Source of the DNA: an uncultured Pseudorhodobacter sp.
Lineage (GTDB): Bacteria; Pseudomonadota; Alphaproteobacteria; Rhodobacterales; Rhodobacteraceae
DNA length: 7,467 nt
Assembly: GCA_937910975.1 (NCBI GenBank)
Contig: CALEMZ010000172.1
Span: 1-7,467, forward strand
Direction of reading: 5' to 3'
The first letter of the stretch is position 1. Each line of letters opens with the position of its first letter. A program made the translations under genes and the position numbers. Below the pieces are notes generated by a model. That model did not search any database. It was given only the letters and a program-made list of their open reading frames with translations, and was not told the DNA's origin. This document shows, piece by piece, positions 5,330-7,467 of the stretch.

Positions 5330-7330
5330 CAGCAACCCGCGCCCTTGAAGCAAAGGTTCCACCCCCGGCATCCGGCCCCGGAACTGCATATACAGCGCCT
5401 CGGCATCTTGCGACCCACCCGCCGAAAGAATGAACTTTTCCAACCGCGCGGCAACCTCTGGGTCAAACGCATCCCCCGCCTCTTCAAAGGCGGCAAAGGC
5501 ATCGGCATCCATCACCTCAGACCACATGTAGCTGTAATAGCCCGAGGAATATCCATCCCCCGAAAACACATGCGCAAAATTCGGGGTGGCGTGGCGCATG
5601 CGAATGGCATGGGGCAGGCCCAAGCCCGCCAAGACCTCCGCCTGCATAACCATCGGATCGGCAGGGGCAGCGCCCTCATGAAACGCTAAATCCACCAGCG
5701 CCGAGGCCAAAAACTCCACCGTGGCAAAGCCCTGATCATAGGTCCCCGCCGCAAGCAACCGCGCCAGCATATCGGCAGGCATCGCCGCCCTTGTCTCGAC
5801 ATGCAGCGCGTGTTTTTGTAGCACTTCCGGCACCTCCAGCCAATGCTCATAAAGCTGGCTTGGAAGTTCCACAAAATCGCGTGCCACGCTCGTGCCAGAG
5901 ATGAACCCATAGGTCACATCCGACAGCATCTGATGCAGCGCGTGGCCAAACTCATGAAACAGCGTGCGCGCATCGTCATAAGACAAAAGCGCCGGCTCCC
6001 CCTTGGCAAAATTGCATACATTCACCACGATAGGTCGTACCTCGCCCCCCAGCTTGCGCTGGCTGCGCATCGCCGAACACCACGCGCCCGAACGTTTGGA
6101 GCCGCGCGCGAAGTAATCCCCGATGAACACCGCGATATGTTTACCGTTGCGCGTCACCTCCCAAGCACGTGCATCGGGGTGGTAAAGCGGGGTATCCAAG
6201 GCACGAAACTCCAGCCCGAACAAACGGTTGGCACAATCAAACTGCGCGCCCAGCATCGCCTCAAGGCTCAGATAGGGCTTGAGCACGGCCTCATCGAGAT
6301 CATGCTCAGCCTTTCGGCGCTTTTCGGAATAATAGCGCCAATCCCACGGCTCCAACGGCCCGTTGATGCCATCCGCCTGCATCATGGCCTCCAATACCTC
6401 TGCATCCGCTTCTGCTTTGGCTTTGGCTGGCACCCAGACCCGCATCAGCAAATCGCGCACCGCCGCCGGGGTTTTTGCCATCTCCGGCTCCAGCTTGAAA
6501 TCAGCAAAGCTGGCATAGCCCAAAAGCTTGGCGCGTTCGTCGCGCAGCGCCAGCGTCTCGGCGGCAATGGCGCGGTTATCAAAGGCATTGCCATTCTCGC
6601 CGCGCGCCACCCAAGCCTCATAGGCCTTTTTCCGCAATGCCCGGCGTGGCGAGAATTGCAAAAATGGAACGATAAGCGAACGGTTGAGCGTGATAACCGG
6701 GCCCGAAACTGCCTTTTCCGAACCTGAAGCCCGCGCACTTGCCACCACGAAATCGGGCAGGCCTTCTAGGTCAGCTTCCGCCATTTCCATGAACCATTCC
6801 CGCTCATCCGCCAGAAGGTTCTGGCTGAACTGGGTGCCAAGCACCGCCAACCGCGCCTTCACCTCAGTCAACCGCGCCGCCGCCTCACCCCGCAGTTGCG
6901 CGCCCGCGCGGATGAACATGCGCCGATAAAGCTCCAGCACCCGCAATTGTTCGGCCCCAAGCCCCTCGCGTGCATCCCACACAGCTTCAATCCGCGCAAA
7001 AAGTGCCGCATTATTGGTGACTTCCGATGAAAACGCGCTCATCTTCGGGGCCAGATCACGCTGCAATGCCTCGCGCGCTGGTGTGCTATCGGCCCCGGCG
7101 AGGTTGTAAAACACCCCCGCCACCCGGTCCAGATCGCCCTCCGCCAGCTCCAACGCCTCGATCACATTGGCAAAATCGGGAGCGGTGGGGTTTTCGGCAA
7201 TTGCTTTGATATTGGTGCGCGCGGCAGCCAGGGCCTGGTCAAAGGCAGGGCCGAAATCGTCATCCCTGATCGCGGCAAAGGGCGGCAGGGCGAATGCGTC
7301 GGTCCAATCGGACAAGAGCGGGTTGGTCAT
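5327..7330 (-). CDS. dcp: M3-family zinc oligopeptidase (peptidyl-dipeptidase Dcp / oligopeptidase A type)
   Basis: Zinc metallopeptidase of 667 residues, close to the roughly 680 of E. coli Dcp and OpdA. The catalytic motif is HEFGH (459-463), with His459 and His463 as zinc ligands, Glu460 as general base and Glu488 in DFVELPSQ as third ligand at the usual M3 spacing. The C-terminal substrate-binding stretch FAHVFSGDGYSSGYYSYMW (585-603) carries the conserved Tyr/Gly-rich loop. The N-terminal half is the helical part that closes over the channel and admits only short peptides. No signal peptide or membrane segment is seen, so a cytosolic role in peptide recycling is expected. The C-terminal ending (EPLLQGRGLL) looks more like Dcp than OpdA, but I cannot separate these firmly. 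ATG 7330 is chosen because AAAGGAG (7343-7337) lies 6 bases upstream; the 33-codon extension to 7429 has no family resemblance. It has no evident link to carnitine use. Confidence 0.94.
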   Translation of the reverse strand: MTNPLLSDWTDAFALPPFAAIRDDDFGPAFDQALAAARTNIKAIAENPTAPDFANVIEALELAEGDLDRVAGVFYNLAGADSTPAREALQRDLAPKMSAFSSEVTNNAALFARIEAVWDAREGLGAEQLRVLELYRRMFIRAGAQLRGEAAARLTEVKARLAVLGTQFSQNLLADEREWFMEMAEADLEGLPDFVVASARASGSEKAVSGPVITLNRSLIVPFLQFSPRRALRKKAYEAWVARGENGNAFDNRAIAAETLALRDERAKLLGYASFADFKLEPEMAKTPAAVRDLLMRVWVPAKAKAEADAEVLEAMMQADGINGPLEPWDWRYYSEKRRKAEHDLDEAVLKPYLSLEAMLGAQFDCANRLFGLEFRALDTPLYHPDARAWEVTRNGKHIAVFIGDYFARGSKRSGAWCSAMRSQRKLGGEVRPIVVNVCNFAKGEPALLSYDDARTLFHEFGHALHQMLSDVTYGFISGTSVARDFVELPSQLYEHWLEVPEVLQKHALHVETRAAMPADMLARLLAAGTYDQGFATVEFLASALVDLAFHEGAAPADPMVMQAEVLAGLGLPHAIRMRHATPNFAHVFSGDGYSSGYYSYMWSEVMDADAFAAFEEAGDAFDPEVAARLEKFILSAGGSQDAEALYMQFRGRMPGVEPLLQGRGLL

Positions 7331-7467
7331 GAAGGTCTCCTTTGACGACAAGCTATGCAGTGGCACCCGCCTCGTCCAGAGCGCGCGCCGCGCAATGGTC
7401 GGAATTGTTACCTGACCGATTCTCGCCACGCCCAGCCAAAGCAGCAGCCGCCGCCGCGAAACAAAGT
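7331..7467. other. Upstream region of the M3 peptidase gene, no gene recognised
   Basis: These 137 bases to the right edge contain the strong ribosome site AAAGGAG (7343-7337) of the peptidase gene and presumably its promoter. I found no convincing -35/-10 pair. Short open frames cross the region on both strands, but none shows a recognisable motif. A neighbouring gene may begin or end just beyond the edge. Confidence 0.5.

Noticed and set aside
7331..7429. A 33-codon N-terminal extension of the M3 peptidase
   Set aside because: AAAGGAG (7343-7337) is ideally placed for ATG 7330. The extension does not resemble an M3 N-terminus or a clear signal peptide.

Overview
The window looks like chromosomal DNA from an alphaproteobacterium, most likely of the Rhodobacteraceae/Roseobacter group. 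This rests on the high GC content, the GC-rich third codon positions and the gene set; no marker gene in the window fixes the taxon. It is densely coding. No RNA gene, mobile element, CRISPR array or long repeat was seen.

Layout. Positions 1 to about 4287 hold a four-gene block on the minus strand. In transcription order these are a BKACE-type beta-keto acid cleavage enzyme (3373-4287), an L-carnitine dehydrogenase fused to a hotdog thioesterase (1823-3277), a short-chain dehydrogenase (1077-1826) and an acyl-CoA dehydrogenase cut by the left edge (1-1074). The last three are tightly packed (ATGA overlap, then a 2-base gap). A 95-base gap with a possible hairpin separates the first gene from the second. 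A GlxA/CdhR-type AraC-family regulator (4361-5326, plus strand) diverges from the block across 73 bases. An M3-family zinc oligopeptidase (5327-7330, minus strand) converges on the regulator with no base between the two stop codons.

How it works together. The first two genes encode the three known steps of aerobic carnitine breakdown to glycine betaine. The dehydrogenase domain oxidises L-carnitine to 3-dehydrocarnitine. The BKACE enzyme exchanges this with acetyl-CoA to give betainyl-CoA and acetoacetate. The fused thioesterase releases glycine betaine. The order cleavage enzyme, dehydrogenase, thioesterase matches, from memory, the Pseudomonas cdhC-cdhA-cdhB order. The divergent regulator is of the kind that senses quaternary amines. 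The SDR and acyl-CoA dehydrogenase probably widen the substrate range, for example to D-carnitine or to gamma-butyrobetaine/crotonobetaine CoA esters, but their substrates cannot be read from sequence. The M3 peptidase is probably an unrelated housekeeping gene.

The core is a recognisable catabolic operon, not a new system. The points worth following up are the two unassigned accessory enzymes, the hairpin in the only operon gap, the divergent control region and the zero-gap convergent gene ends.
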